The position numbers and the translations under genes were made by a program. DNA of 64,000 nt, from assembly GCA_012839485.1 (NCBI GenBank), contig DUNF01000058.1:1-64000 (forward strand), given 5' to 3'. Of the stretch, positions 23,326 to 32,959 are shown piece after piece (within the stretch, counting starts at the first letter, position 1; each line of letters begins with the position of its first letter). The notes below the pieces were generated by a model, which was not told the origin of the DNA, did not search any database, and saw only the letters and a program-made list of their open reading frames with translations. The stretch is from Acholeplasmataceae bacterium. GTDB taxonomy: Bacteria > Bacillota_I > Bacilli_A > ML615J-28 > CAG-698.

Positions 23326-25188
23326 TTGAAATTGTATAAGATTTACCCAAAAGTAAAGTATATTAAATATACGAAAGATGAATTTACAAAGAAAGACAAG
23401 TATTCCGTTTTTTTTACTGAAAATTTAGAAAACGTTTTTACAAACCTAAAGAGTTTTATTAAAGTAAAAAAAACTAGGAAAGTTGGGGATATTAATTTTA
23501 TCTATGAAAAAGCAAGATCGGTTCAAACTTACAAACTTGTTATTGAAAAAGATAAAATTGATGTTTATTACAATGATGCTAGTGGTGCTTATTACGCAAG
23601 CCAAACTTTAAAGCAAATTTTTAAATCTGAAAAGTTAGAAACTGTAGAGATTTGGGATGAACCTAAATTATTAGTTAGAGGATTTACTTTAGATATTAGT
23701 CGTAATAAAGTGCCTTCATTAAAGACTATCTATAAAATCATTGACCTTATGGCTGAGCTAAAGATGAATCATTTTGAGTTATATGTAGAGGGTTTTAGTT
23801 ATGAGTATGACTTTGCAAGAAAGCATCTATTAGAAGATGGTTATATTACGAAAGAAGAATATAAATTGATTGAAGATTACTGTTTTGCAAGAGAAATAGA
23901 TTTTGTTCCTAACCAAAATGGTTTTGGTCATATGGGACCTTGGCTAGCTACTAAAGAATATAAAGATTTGGCTATTTGTCCTGATGGAGCATTTTATTGG
24001 GGAAGACATAGAAGCCCAGTAACATTAGATCCAAAAGACCCAAGATCAATTCAACTTGTAAGCAAGATGTATGAAGAGATGCTTCCTAACCGAAAATCTA
24101 AATATTTCAATATTAACTTTGATGAACCAATGGAACTTGGTATGGGGAAGACTAAGGAACTTGTGGAAAAGGAAGGTTTAAGTAATGTTTATTTAGATTA
24201 TTTAAATCTTGTTTTAGAAGAAGTTAAAAAATATAATAAAACACCGATTATGTGGGGGGATGTTTTAATCAAAGACCAGGAAGCTTTGAAGAAACTACCT
24301 AAAGATATTATTTTTGTAGACTGGGGATATGATGCAACTTATAAGTTTTCTGAAACATTAAAAACTTTAGGAACTTTGAATATTAAGTTTGGAGCTGCTC
24401 CTGGTACTACAAGTTGGTGTAGCTTTACAGGAAGAACACAAGACTTTATTGAGAATATTAAAAGTGCTTGTGACAATGTTTATAAATACAATGGTTTAGG
24501 TATTTTACTAACTGATTGGGGTGATGCGGGACACTTGCAATTACTTCCATCAATTGTAGCACCTTTAGTATTTGCAGGGTTTTATTCTTGGAGCCTGCAA
24601 GAAGGTGAAATGCTTAATGTAACTAAGTATTTAAACGAAGAAGTATTCCAAGATGAAAAAGGAAATTTTGCCCAAATATTACTTGGTATTGGTAATTATT
24701 ATCAATTTGAAAATTACTACATTACAAATGCTACTTTAACTTTCTTTGGTTATATGTGGGCAGATTATGCTTTAAAGCAAGAAAAGCCATTAGATTATTA
24801 CTATGAGAAAATTAAAAATAGTGTTATTGAAGATGTTAAATATAAAGCATTAGTAGAGTATTTAGAACTATATCGCAAAGGATTAAAAAACACTAAATTA
24901 AAGATTAAAGATAAGAAATTAGTTTTAGCTGAAATTAATCAAAGTATTGATTTAGTTTTAGTTACAAGATTATTAATGCAAAGCTTTAATCCTAAATTAG
25001 ATAAAAACAATAAACTTAAATTATTAGAAAAATTGTTTAAGAATGCAAAGATTTTAGAAAAACAAAAAGAATTATGGCTAGCTAGAAATAAGAAAAGCAA
25101 TTTAGCTGAGTCAATTGAGATGTTAGAGGCTGTCTTTAAATTAGGTAAGCTTCACTACAAAGCATTACAAGGAGAAAACTATGAGTAA
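23326..25188 (+). CDS. GH20-family beta-N-acetylhexosaminidase
   Basis: Releases terminal N-acetyl-hexosamines such as GlcNAc. An N-terminal alpha/beta domain (about 1-110, ending ASGAYYASQTLKQIF) precedes the barrel that begins LVRGFTLDISRNKVPS. The catalytic Asp-Glu pair is in FNINFDEP near residue 264, where related enzymes have a GGDE-type motif. Later landmarks are PIMWGDVL and LLTDWGDAGHLQ. There is no signal peptide, so imported oligosaccharides are the likely substrate. The start is a TTG, 5 bases after AAAGG. The 620 residues include a C-terminal helical extension of about 150 residues. It overlaps the next gene by 8 bases. Confidence 0.88.
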   Translation: MKLYKIYPKVKYIKYTKDEFTKKDKYSVFFTENLENVFTNLKSFIKVKKTRKVGDINFIYEKARSVQTYKLVIEKDKIDVYYNDASGAYYASQTLKQIFKSEKLETVEIWDEPKLLVRGFTLDISRNKVPSLKTIYKIIDLMAELKMNHFELYVEGFSYEYDFARKHLLEDGYITKEEYKLIEDYCFAREIDFVPNQNGFGHMGPWLATKEYKDLAICPDGAFYWGRHRSPVTLDPKDPRSIQLVSKMYEEMLPNRKSKYFNINFDEPMELGMGKTKELVEKEGLSNVYLDYLNLVLEEVKKYNKTPIMWGDVLIKDQEALKKLPKDIIFVDWGYDATYKFSETLKTLGTLNIKFGAAPGTTSWCSFTGRTQDFIENIKSACDNVYKYNGLGILLTDWGDAGHLQLLPSIVAPLVFAGFYSWSLQEGEMLNVTKYLNEEVFQDEKGNFAQILLGIGNYYQFENYYITNATLTFFGYMWADYALKQEKPLDYYYEKIKNSVIEDVKYKALVEYLELYRKGLKNTKLKIKDKKLVLAEINQSIDLVLVTRLLMQSFNPKLDKNNKLKLLEKLFKNAKILEKQKELWLARNKKSNLAESIEMLEAVFKLGKLHYKALQGENYE

Positions 25189-28100
25189 AAATAAGAAAGA
25201 ATCTCAAGAAAAAGTTGAAGATGTTCAACAAGTAGAACAACAAAAAGAAGCAGTAGCAATTGAAGATGTTAAGATAACTACTGTGAACTATGATTTAGTT
25301 GATTCAAGCGAAAGTAAGTTAAAGCGTAGAACTAATCGCGTGAAGATGATTAAACGAGCAATTTGGCTTACAATTTTAGTTTTAATCATGACTATTTTAG
25401 TAGTTTCAATTGTGAAGAGTTTTAGACCCGATAGAACAACATCTGATTCAACAATCCCAGAAGAATTATATCCAGAAGGTGATTACAATAATTACTTAAG
25501 AGCTAAAGCTACAGGTATTACTGATCCTCAAAGGTTAGAAGTACTGGACTTTGATAAAGATATTAAACCATTACTTGTAATGCCACAAATTGAAAGTATA
25601 GCAGTTAATTTAACTACTGGAGTAGCATCACCAGGATCAATTGATTTTAAATATATAGATGCAGATGATCCATATAGCTCAATTGTTTTACCAAATGGGG
25701 AAACAAGAGCTGGATATTATACATCAGAAACAGGAAGTGTTACTTTTTCTGTTGATGTTCCAGAGGCTGGATTCTATTATTTGAGTTTAGTATATTACGC
25801 AGAGAAATCTCGTGATGAAACTTTAAATATTAGAGAAACTAGTGGTGGAGCTAATATTGAAAGAAAAGTTTTAATTAATGGCCAATTACCATTTGATAGT
25901 GCTGGACACATTAGATTTTATAGAATGTGGAAAGATAGAGCAGCAATTGTTCAAGACATTAATGGTAATGATATGAAACCATCACAAATGGAAGTATTTG
26001 ATTTAAGTACAGCTTATGTAAGAGATTATACTGGTTATGTAATAGAACCATATATGTTCCATTTTAAATCGGGAGCTAATACAATTACTTTTGAGTCTGT
26101 TAGAGAAAATATGAGTATTATAGAGTTAAAACTAGAATCGGTTCCAGCAATTGTTACTTATCAAGATTATTTAAATCAACATCAAGACAAAGCAGAACCA
26201 GGTGAAGTAATGTTACAAGTTGAAGGTGAAGATTCGACAAAACGTTCATCTCCAACTTTATATGCAATTGCTGATCGTACTTCTCCAACAAACACTCCAT
26301 CGCATCCAGTTAAAGTAACACTAAACTCAATTGGTGGTACAAAATGGACAGCACCTGGAGATTGGATTGAATGGGAAGTTGATGTAGAAGAAGCAGGAAT
26401 GTATGAACTTAGCTTTAAGGCTAAACAAAATACAGCTCGTGGACTTTTCTCTACAAGAAGATTATATATTAATGGTGAAATTCCATTTATTGAAGCTAAT
26501 AGTTCTAATTTTAATTACAGTACAAATTGGCGATTAGTTACGATGGGAAATAGTGAAGAAAACTATAAATTCTATTTCCATGAAGGTATTAATACAATTA
26601 GACTAGAATCTACACTTGGGGCTTATGGTAGTCCTATAAACAAAGTTAGAAATGTAGTTAATAGTTTAAATAATATGTACTTGCAAATTATTTCAATAAC
26701 TACAGTAAACCCAGACCCATATCAAGAATATCACTTATATGGAGACAATGCTCGTATTGTTGGTTTACTAGAATGTTTTGAAGAAAATGCTCAAGAATTA
26801 AGAGAAGTATCAGCCTATATTACTGAACTTTCAGGAGAAAAAGGAAGTTTAGTATCAGTACTAGATACAATGGCAATTCAGCTTGAATCATTTTTAGAAA
26901 AGCCAAGAACAATTCAAGAAAGATTAGGAACGTTTGTTCAAAACTTATCTTCACTTGGAACTTGGATTACTAGTATTCAAGAACAATCACTAACAGTAGA
27001 AGCTTTATATGTTTCTAGTAGTGATGCAGAATTACCAAAACCAAATGCTGATTGGTTTAGTGATGTTTGGTTTGATATTAAAGCTTTCTTTATGACTTTC
27101 TTCTTTGATTATCAATCAATTGGAGTAACAAACGCTGAAGGTTTTGATAAAGAAATTGAAGTGTGGTTTTTAACTAGTGCTGTTGCCGGTAGGGAACAAG
27201 CTAACGCAATGAAGACTTTGTGTGACACAACATTTGTTAATCAAAAAGGAATTAACGTTATTTTAAAGGTTGTAGATCCGGGAGTATTATTACCGGCTAC
27301 ACTTGCTGGTACAGGTCCAGATGTAGCCTTGAACGTTTATAACGGATTACCTGTAAACTATGCTTTAAGAAATGCTGCTTATGATATTACTCAATTTGAT
27401 GACTTCCGATATGAAGTTACTGAATATGGTGTTAAGGTATGGCTAGATGGTGAAGCTAATCCAAGATTTGCTGATAGTGCAATGACGCCTTATGCTTTAC
27501 AAAAGACAGCAGATATTCATGATTTAGAGTTTTATGCTTTACCAATCACTCAATCTTTCTTAGTTACTTTCTATCGTAAAGATATTTTCCAAGAAAGAGG
27601 TTGGACAGTACCTAAAACTTGGGATGAAGTTACAAGTTTAGTAACAGAGTTACAAATTTCTAACTTACAGTTCTATTTACCACTAAGTGCAGTTGGAGCA
27701 TCAGCAGCAGTAAACCAAGTGTTCTCATCAATGTTATTCCAAAATGGTGGTGATTTCTATACTGAAGATAAAACAGCTACAGCCTTAGATAGCGAAGAAG
27801 CAATGCAATCATTTGAAACTTGGGTTAAGTATTATACAGATTATTCTTTCCCAACAGCCGCAAGCTTCTTAAATAGATTTAGAACTGGTGAAACTCCAAT
27901 TGGAGTTGTAGATTATACAATTTTTAACTACTTAGCTGTATTCGCACCAGAGATTACTGGTAAATGGGGTTTTGCACCGATTCCAGGTGTGAGAAATCCA
28001 GAAACAGGTGTTATCAATAACAAAGGTGCATCAAGTGGAACAGCAGGTATTATTATGAAACAAGCAAAAGATCCTGAGTCTAGTTGGGAATTCTTAAAGT

Positions 28101-28441
28101 GGGTTACATCAGCCCCAACTCAACTATCATATGCTCAGGAATTAGAGTCAATTTTAGGTTCAGCAGCTCGTCATAATACAGCTAATATGGAAGCATTCAA
28201 GAGTATGGCTTGGACAGTAGAAGAAAAAGATATTCTATTATCACAATGGGTTAATACAATTGGTATTCCAGAAGTAGCTGGTGGTTACTATACAGGAAGA
28301 AACGTAGAGAATGCCTTTAGAAAAACGATTAACGAAAAGTTAAATCCTAGAGAAGTACTACTTACCTATGTAGATACTATTAATGCCGAGTTAACAAAGA
28401 AAAGAAAAGAATTTGGTTTTATAACTAGAGAGGATGAATAA
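25181..28441 (+). CDS. Membrane-anchored sugar-binding protein with carbohydrate-binding-like modules
   Basis: A 1086-residue component of an ABC importer with an unusual plan. A charged cytosolic segment of about 58 residues is followed by one membrane helix (60-79), so it is anchored by a signal anchor rather than a lipid. Outside follow two beta-sandwich regions resembling CBM6/35 modules, about 120-320 and 340-510 (GDWIEWEVDVEEAGMYELSF is typical). A helical spacer of about 130 residues comes next, then a family 1 solute-binding domain from about residue 655 (EIEVWFLTSAVAGREQA, GTGPDVALNVYN, later VPKTWDEV). Two permeases follow directly. The ligand is probably an oligosaccharide. Confidence 0.85.
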   Translation: MSKNKKESQEKVEDVQQVEQQKEAVAIEDVKITTVNYDLVDSSESKLKRRTNRVKMIKRAIWLTILVLIMTILVVSIVKSFRPDRTTSDSTIPEELYPEGDYNNYLRAKATGITDPQRLEVLDFDKDIKPLLVMPQIESIAVNLTTGVASPGSIDFKYIDADDPYSSIVLPNGETRAGYYTSETGSVTFSVDVPEAGFYYLSLVYYAEKSRDETLNIRETSGGANIERKVLINGQLPFDSAGHIRFYRMWKDRAAIVQDINGNDMKPSQMEVFDLSTAYVRDYTGYVIEPYMFHFKSGANTITFESVRENMSIIELKLESVPAIVTYQDYLNQHQDKAEPGEVMLQVEGEDSTKRSSPTLYAIADRTSPTNTPSHPVKVTLNSIGGTKWTAPGDWIEWEVDVEEAGMYELSFKAKQNTARGLFSTRRLYINGEIPFIEANSSNFNYSTNWRLVTMGNSEENYKFYFHEGINTIRLESTLGAYGSPINKVRNVVNSLNNMYLQIISITTVNPDPYQEYHLYGDNARIVGLLECFEENAQELREVSAYITELSGEKGSLVSVLDTMAIQLESFLEKPRTIQERLGTFVQNLSSLGTWITSIQEQSLTVEALYVSSSDAELPKPNADWFSDVWFDIKAFFMTFFFDYQSIGVTNAEGFDKEIEVWFLTSAVAGREQANAMKTLCDTTFVNQKGINVILKVVDPGVLLPATLAGTGPDVALNVYNGLPVNYALRNAAYDITQFDDFRYEVTEYGVKVWLDGEANPRFADSAMTPYALQKTADIHDLEFYALPITQSFLVTFYRKDIFQERGWTVPKTWDEVTSLVTELQISNLQFYLPLSAVGASAAVNQVFSSMLFQNGGDFYTEDKTATALDSEEAMQSFETWVKYYTDYSFPTAASFLNRFRTGETPIGVVDYTIFNYLAVFAPEITGKWGFAPIPGVRNPETGVINNKGASSGTAGIIMKQAKDPESSWEFLKWVTSAPTQLSYAQELESILGSAARHNTANMEAFKSMAWTVEEKDILLSQWVNTIGIPEVAGGYYTGRNVENAFRKTINEKLNPREVLLTYVDTINAELTKKRKEFGFITREDE

Positions 28442-28443
28442 GT

Positions 28444-29439
28444 ATGGCTGAAAAAGTTATAGCAGATAATCAGGCTATTAAGAAAAGAAGATCTTTTCGT
28501 GAGTGGAAAGAAGATACTGCTCGCCGTTTAGATGTTTGGAGCAGGAAAAAGCCAGCAAGAAGAAAATTTTGGTTAAATAAAACATTATATTTAATGATGG
28601 TTCCTTATTTAGCATTATTTTTCTTATTTACTGTTTTACCTGTTTTAATGAGCTTCTTCTTAAGTTTTACATATTTCAACTTACTTGAAGCTCCAAAATT
28701 TATCGGTTGGTCAAACTACTTAACACTATTATTAGATGATCCAATTTTCATTGTAGCGGTGCAAAATACTTTAATTATTGCGATTATTACTGGGCCACTT
28801 GGATATATAATTTCCTTTGTCTTAGCTTGGTTAATTAATGAATTACCAGATAAACTAAGAGCATTTATAACTTTAATTTTCTATGCTCCATCTATTTCTG
28901 GAGGAGCGATTACAATTTGGAGTTTGATTTTCTCTAGTGATATTTATGGTTATGCCAATTCTTTCTTAATCAATTGGGGATTTATTAGAGAACCTATTCT
29001 TTGGCTTCAAACAGAAAAATACATATTGCCGATTGTAATTATTGTTCAGCTTTGGATGAGCTTAGGGGTTAACTTCTTAACCTTAATTGCTGGTCTAAAA
29101 GGTGTAGACAGATCACAATACGAAGCAGCAGCAGTTGATGGTGTTAAAAACCGTTGGCAAGAGTTATGGTATATTACTTTACCAAACATGAGACCACAGC
29201 TTTTATTTAGTGCTGTGTTGCAAATCTCTGCATCACTTGGTGTTGGTGCTGTAACTACTGCTTTAGCTGGTTTCCCTTCAATTAACTATGCCGGTCATAC
29301 AATTGTAAACCACTTACAAGACTATGGTGGACAAAGATTTGAGATGGGTTATGCCTCAGCAATTGCCACAATCCTTTTCGTTTCGGCGATAGCATTAAAT
29401 AAATTAATTAGAAAAATTATTGGAAGGGTGGGATCATAA
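28444..29439 (+). CDS. Carbohydrate ABC transporter permease, MalF type
   Basis: A 331-residue inner-membrane permease. A basic N-terminal segment of about 45 residues precedes six membrane helices starting with LYLMMVPYLALFFLFTVLPV. The EAA loop that contacts the ATPase is YEAAAVDGVKNRWQELWYITLP near residue 222. It partners the permease at 29439, with overlapping stop and start, and the binding protein at 25181. No ATPase gene is nearby. Confidence 0.93.
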   Translation: MAEKVIADNQAIKKRRSFREWKEDTARRLDVWSRKKPARRKFWLNKTLYLMMVPYLALFFLFTVLPVLMSFFLSFTYFNLLEAPKFIGWSNYLTLLLDDPIFIVAVQNTLIIAIITGPLGYIISFVLAWLINELPDKLRAFITLIFYAPSISGGAITIWSLIFSSDIYGYANSFLINWGFIREPILWLQTEKYILPIVIIVQLWMSLGVNFLTLIAGLKGVDRSQYEAAAVDGVKNRWQELWYITLPNMRPQLLFSAVLQISASLGVGAVTTALAGFPSINYAGHTIVNHLQDYGGQRFEMGYASAIATILFVSAIALNKLIRKIIGRVGS

Positions 29440-30434
29440 TGGCTGAAGCAAGAAAAAAATTAACTGCAGCTGAAAAAGCTCAGTTAAAAGAAGATAAAAA
29501 AGCTCTTCGTAATGCAAAACGTGCTAAACGTATTGACTCACGACCTTTCGCAGAAATAAGTACGATTAAAGTACATCGTCGTAGTAAGAAAAGAAAAAGA
29601 ATTAATAGATCAGTTGGGGGAGACTTAGTACTATTTTTCTTCCTATGTTTAGCGGGAATTTTAAGTGCATTGCCATTAGTATTAGTAATAAACAATGCCT
29701 TTAAACCTTTAGATGAGTTATTCAAGTTCCCACCAAACATTATTGTAAGAAACCCAACTTTAGATAACTTCACAGATTTGAGTGTTGCACTAGCTAACTC
29801 AACTGTTCCGTTTGCTAGATATTTATTTAATACAGTTATGGTAACAATACTTGGAACAGTAGGACACGTAGTTATTGCCTCAATGTGTGCTTATCCACTT
29901 GCAAAATATAAGATTCCAGGTGGAACGATTATCTTTACAATTATCGTTTATTCTTTAATGTTCCCAGGAGCAGTAACCTCTATTCCTAACTACATTATCT
30001 TTAACTGGATTGGTTTAATTGATAATCCACTAGCTTTAATATTGCCGATGATAGGATCATCCTTAGGATTATTCTTGATGAAACAGTTTATGTCTCAAGT
30101 ACCAACGTCCTACATTGAATCGGCGAAGTTAGATGGTGCTGGCGATTTTAAGATTTTCTGGACTATTGTTATGCCATTAGTAAAACCAGCTTGGATTACT
30201 TTAATTATTCTAGTTTTCCAAAGTTTATGGAATACACAAGGAGCGATGTATATTTATCGTGAAGACTTTAAGATGGTAAGTTATGCCCTATCGCAAATAG
30301 CTACAGCTGGAGCTGCAAGATCGGGTACATTAGCTGCGGTAAGCTTAATTATGATTACCGTACCAATAACAATGTTTATTATTTCCCAAAGTAGTATGCT
30401 TGAAACAATGGCTACAAGTGGATTAAAGGATTAA
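29439..30434 (+). CDS. Carbohydrate ABC transporter permease, MalG type
   Basis: A 331-residue second permease of the first importer. It has a very basic cytosolic extension of about 65 residues (many Lys/Arg), six helices and the EAA loop SAKLDGAGDFKIFWTIVMPL near residue 228. It pairs with the MalF-type protein immediately upstream. The basic N-terminus is longer than usual for MalG and may bind the membrane surface or nucleic acid. Confidence 0.93.
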   Translation: MAEARKKLTAAEKAQLKEDKKALRNAKRAKRIDSRPFAEISTIKVHRRSKKRKRINRSVGGDLVLFFFLCLAGILSALPLVLVINNAFKPLDELFKFPPNIIVRNPTLDNFTDLSVALANSTVPFARYLFNTVMVTILGTVGHVVIASMCAYPLAKYKIPGGTIIFTIIVYSLMFPGAVTSIPNYIIFNWIGLIDNPLALILPMIGSSLGLFLMKQFMSQVPTSYIESAKLDGAGDFKIFWTIVMPLVKPAWITLIILVFQSLWNTQGAMYIYREDFKMVSYALSQIATAGAARSGTLAAVSLIMITVPITMFIISQSSMLETMATSGLKD

Positions 30435-30437
30435 GCT

Positions 30438-32219
30438 ATGAAGAAAGTATTTTATTTGCTAATTGCTTTATTGCTACTTGGTTCTGCTGTTGTTAGTGTT
30501 AATGCTAAGGGTGGATATACTTATGACCATAAAGGTACAGCTATCCACTCAACAGTGGGAATGAGTGCAAGTACTGATGGAATCTATACGATTACATCAA
30601 ATGCCTGGGAAGGAATACCAGCTGATCAATTTACTTCTCCAGAAGACTTGTTTATATTTAAACACCCAGTTACAGGTGAAGAAACAATTTACATTATTGA
30701 TTCAATCTCTAACCATTTATATGTTTTTGATAGCACATTAACACTTAAACAAGGTAGCGATGCATCAAGAAGAACAAGAAGATATCGTATTAAAGGTGAA
30801 ACTGTAGATAGGTTTTATGAAGGTGAAATTATTACTCGTTATGAGTTTAGACCAGATACAATTACTCGTTATGAATATGATAGAGTTAAGTCTGGTACCG
30901 ATACTGGTAATGAACTATTTAGAAATAAAGTTGACTGGTTAACATTTACGGCACCACTTCAAACTCCAGTAGAAAGTAGGGGGGATAGTCAAAGATGGTA
31001 TATCCAACCAAAAAATATTTCTGGTGTTTATCGTGCTTTAAGACCTTTAAGAGATGAAGGTGGATTCATTATTGAAGGTGAATATCAAGATGTTTTATAT
31101 ATTTGCGATAAAGGAAATAACCAAATTTTACTTTTAGATCCAGTTGATTACCACATTATTCAAGTTGTATGTCAACCAGAATCAATTGTTTTTGAAGGTA
31201 AGACATTCTCACCTTTAAAAATGGTTACTGACTCAACAGGAAGAATGTTTGTAATTTCTGAGTCTGTTTATGAAGGTATTATGCAAATGAGCTACTTTGG
31301 TGAGTTCATGAGTTATATCGGTGTTAACTATACAACACTATCAGCTTGGGATAAGTTTTGGCGTAACTTCTCTACAGAAGAACAACTAAAACAACAAACA
31401 GCGATTGTAAATACTGAGTTTAGAAACTTATCAATTGATGATGCTGGCTTTATCTATACTGTTTCTAGAGCAACAAAGATCTCTACTTATAGTGAAGATG
31501 CAAAAACAATGATTAAGAAGATTAACCCATCAGGTAAAGATACTTTAGTTAAAAATGGTTATCATTTGCCAGTAGGGGATATTGCATTTACACTAGAAGG
31601 TAGTAGTGCAAGTGATGGAATTTCAATTTCATCAAGATTTGCAGGTATTGCAATTAATGATTATGGTGTTTATACAGTAGTAGATGAAAAAGCAGGAAGA
31701 TTATTTACTTATGATGATGAAGGTAACCTACTTTACATTTCAGGTAATTCAGGACCAGAGTTAAATAACATCAACAGTCCAACTGCTGTTCGTTATCAAG
31801 GTGAAAATATCTTAGTACTTGATAAATACAATAAAGCAGTTATTCGCTTTGAACCAACTGATATTGCAAAGATTATTAATCAAGCAGTTAAATATCAATA
31901 CAATGGTCAATTGGCTGAAGCAGCAGAAGAGTGGAAGAACGTAGTTTCAGAAAACCCTAACTATGAGCTTGCTTATATTGGTATTGGTAAATCATTGTTA
32001 AACGAAAATAGATATCAAGATGCTATGGCTAACTTCCGTTTAGGATTTGAAACTAGTTATTATTCAAATGCTTATCAAAGATATCGTGATCGTGAAATTA
32101 AACTTAACTTTACAGCATTTGCTGTTTTAGCAATCGGAGCAGCTTTAATTTTAGTTGCTAGAAGTAAGATAGCAGAGCTACCAAGGAAAGACATTATTAG
32201 AATTGCAGGTGAAGATTAA
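30438..32219 (+). CDS. Exported NHL beta-propeller/TPR protein with C-terminal membrane helix
   Basis: A 593-residue protein. A signal peptide (1-24, ending VNAKG) leads to repeated propeller blades of NHL type, such as DVLYICDKGNNQILLLDP and ENILVLDKYNKAVIRFEP. A TPR-like helical region (about 480-540, YNGQLAEAAEEW, AYIGIGKSLL) and a C-terminal membrane helix (FAVLAIGAALILVARS) follow. It is probably anchored at the outer face of the membrane and supports the adjacent transporter. The association with MalFG, Yip1-like and DUF5696 genes is a recurring cluster in Bacillota, of unknown function. Confidence 0.78.
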   Translation: MKKVFYLLIALLLLGSAVVSVNAKGGYTYDHKGTAIHSTVGMSASTDGIYTITSNAWEGIPADQFTSPEDLFIFKHPVTGEETIYIIDSISNHLYVFDSTLTLKQGSDASRRTRRYRIKGETVDRFYEGEIITRYEFRPDTITRYEYDRVKSGTDTGNELFRNKVDWLTFTAPLQTPVESRGDSQRWYIQPKNISGVYRALRPLRDEGGFIIEGEYQDVLYICDKGNNQILLLDPVDYHIIQVVCQPESIVFEGKTFSPLKMVTDSTGRMFVISESVYEGIMQMSYFGEFMSYIGVNYTTLSAWDKFWRNFSTEEQLKQQTAIVNTEFRNLSIDDAGFIYTVSRATKISTYSEDAKTMIKKINPSGKDTLVKNGYHLPVGDIAFTLEGSSASDGISISSRFAGIAINDYGVYTVVDEKAGRLFTYDDEGNLLYISGNSGPELNNINSPTAVRYQGENILVLDKYNKAVIRFEPTDIAKIINQAVKYQYNGQLAEAAEEWKNVVSENPNYELAYIGIGKSLLNENRYQDAMANFRLGFETSYYSNAYQRYRDREIKLNFTAFAVLAIGAALILVARSKIAELPRKDIIRIAGED

Positions 32220-32944
32220 TGGAAGGAAAACAAATTATGACAACTGAAGTTTCTAAAAAAGAAAAGTTTCTTAATATTGTAAAGCTTGTTTTATCTAAAA
32301 TCTCACAATTCTTTAAGTTTTTATGGAATGAAGGAGTTAAGTTTCCTGTTTATATTTTGTTCCAACCTTTTAAAGGATTTGATGAATTTAAGAGATATAA
32401 AAGAGCAAAGATGAGTTTAGCTATTACTTACATTGTTCTTTATATTCTTTTAAGTATTATGGATTTCCATTATTCAGGTTTTATTGTAAACCAAAGAGAC
32501 ATTACTGATTTAAATACGATAGCAGAAATAGGATATGTAGTTGTACCCTTAGTTGTTTTAGTAGTTGCTAACTGGTCAGTTACAACACTATTTGATGGTA
32601 AAGGGACGATGAAAGATATTTTCTTACTTACTAGTTATGCTCTATTTCCAATGATAGTTACTAAATTCTTTGGAATTTTTGTAAGTAATATTATCGTAGC
32701 TAAAGAAGTAGGTATCTATAGTTTAATTATGGGTATTGGAGCTTTTGGTAGTGCTTATTTCCTTTTCGTTGGTTGGATGGCTATTCATGAGTACGGTTTA
32801 GTAAAATGTGTCTTAATGGCAGTGTTTACTTTAGTTGCAGCTATCGTAATTTTATTTGCTGTTGCTTTACTATTTGATTTATACCGTAGAATCTTTAGTT
32901 TCGTATACACAGTATATCGAGAGATATCCTTAAGATATTTCTAG
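32219..32944 (+). CDS. Yip1-domain membrane protein
   Basis: A 241-residue protein with five membrane helices after an amphipathic N-terminus (FKRYKRAKMSLAITYIVLYI begins the domain; later VLVVANWSVTTLFDGKG). This is the pattern of Yip1-family proteins. Two starts are possible. ATG 32219 overlaps the previous stop and follows AGGTGA. ATG 32237 follows AAGGA with 9-base spacing. Its role in the transporter cluster is unknown. Confidence 0.78.
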   Translation: MEGKQIMTTEVSKKEKFLNIVKLVLSKISQFFKFLWNEGVKFPVYILFQPFKGFDEFKRYKRAKMSLAITYIVLYILLSIMDFHYSGFIVNQRDITDLNTIAEIGYVVVPLVVLVVANWSVTTLFDGKGTMKDIFLLTSYALFPMIVTKFFGIFVSNIIVAKEVGIYSLIMGIGAFGSAYFLFVGWMAIHEYGLVKCVLMAVFTLVAAIVILFAVALLFDLYRRIFSFVYTVYREISLRYF

Positions 32945-32959
32945 AAGGAGGAAAATAAG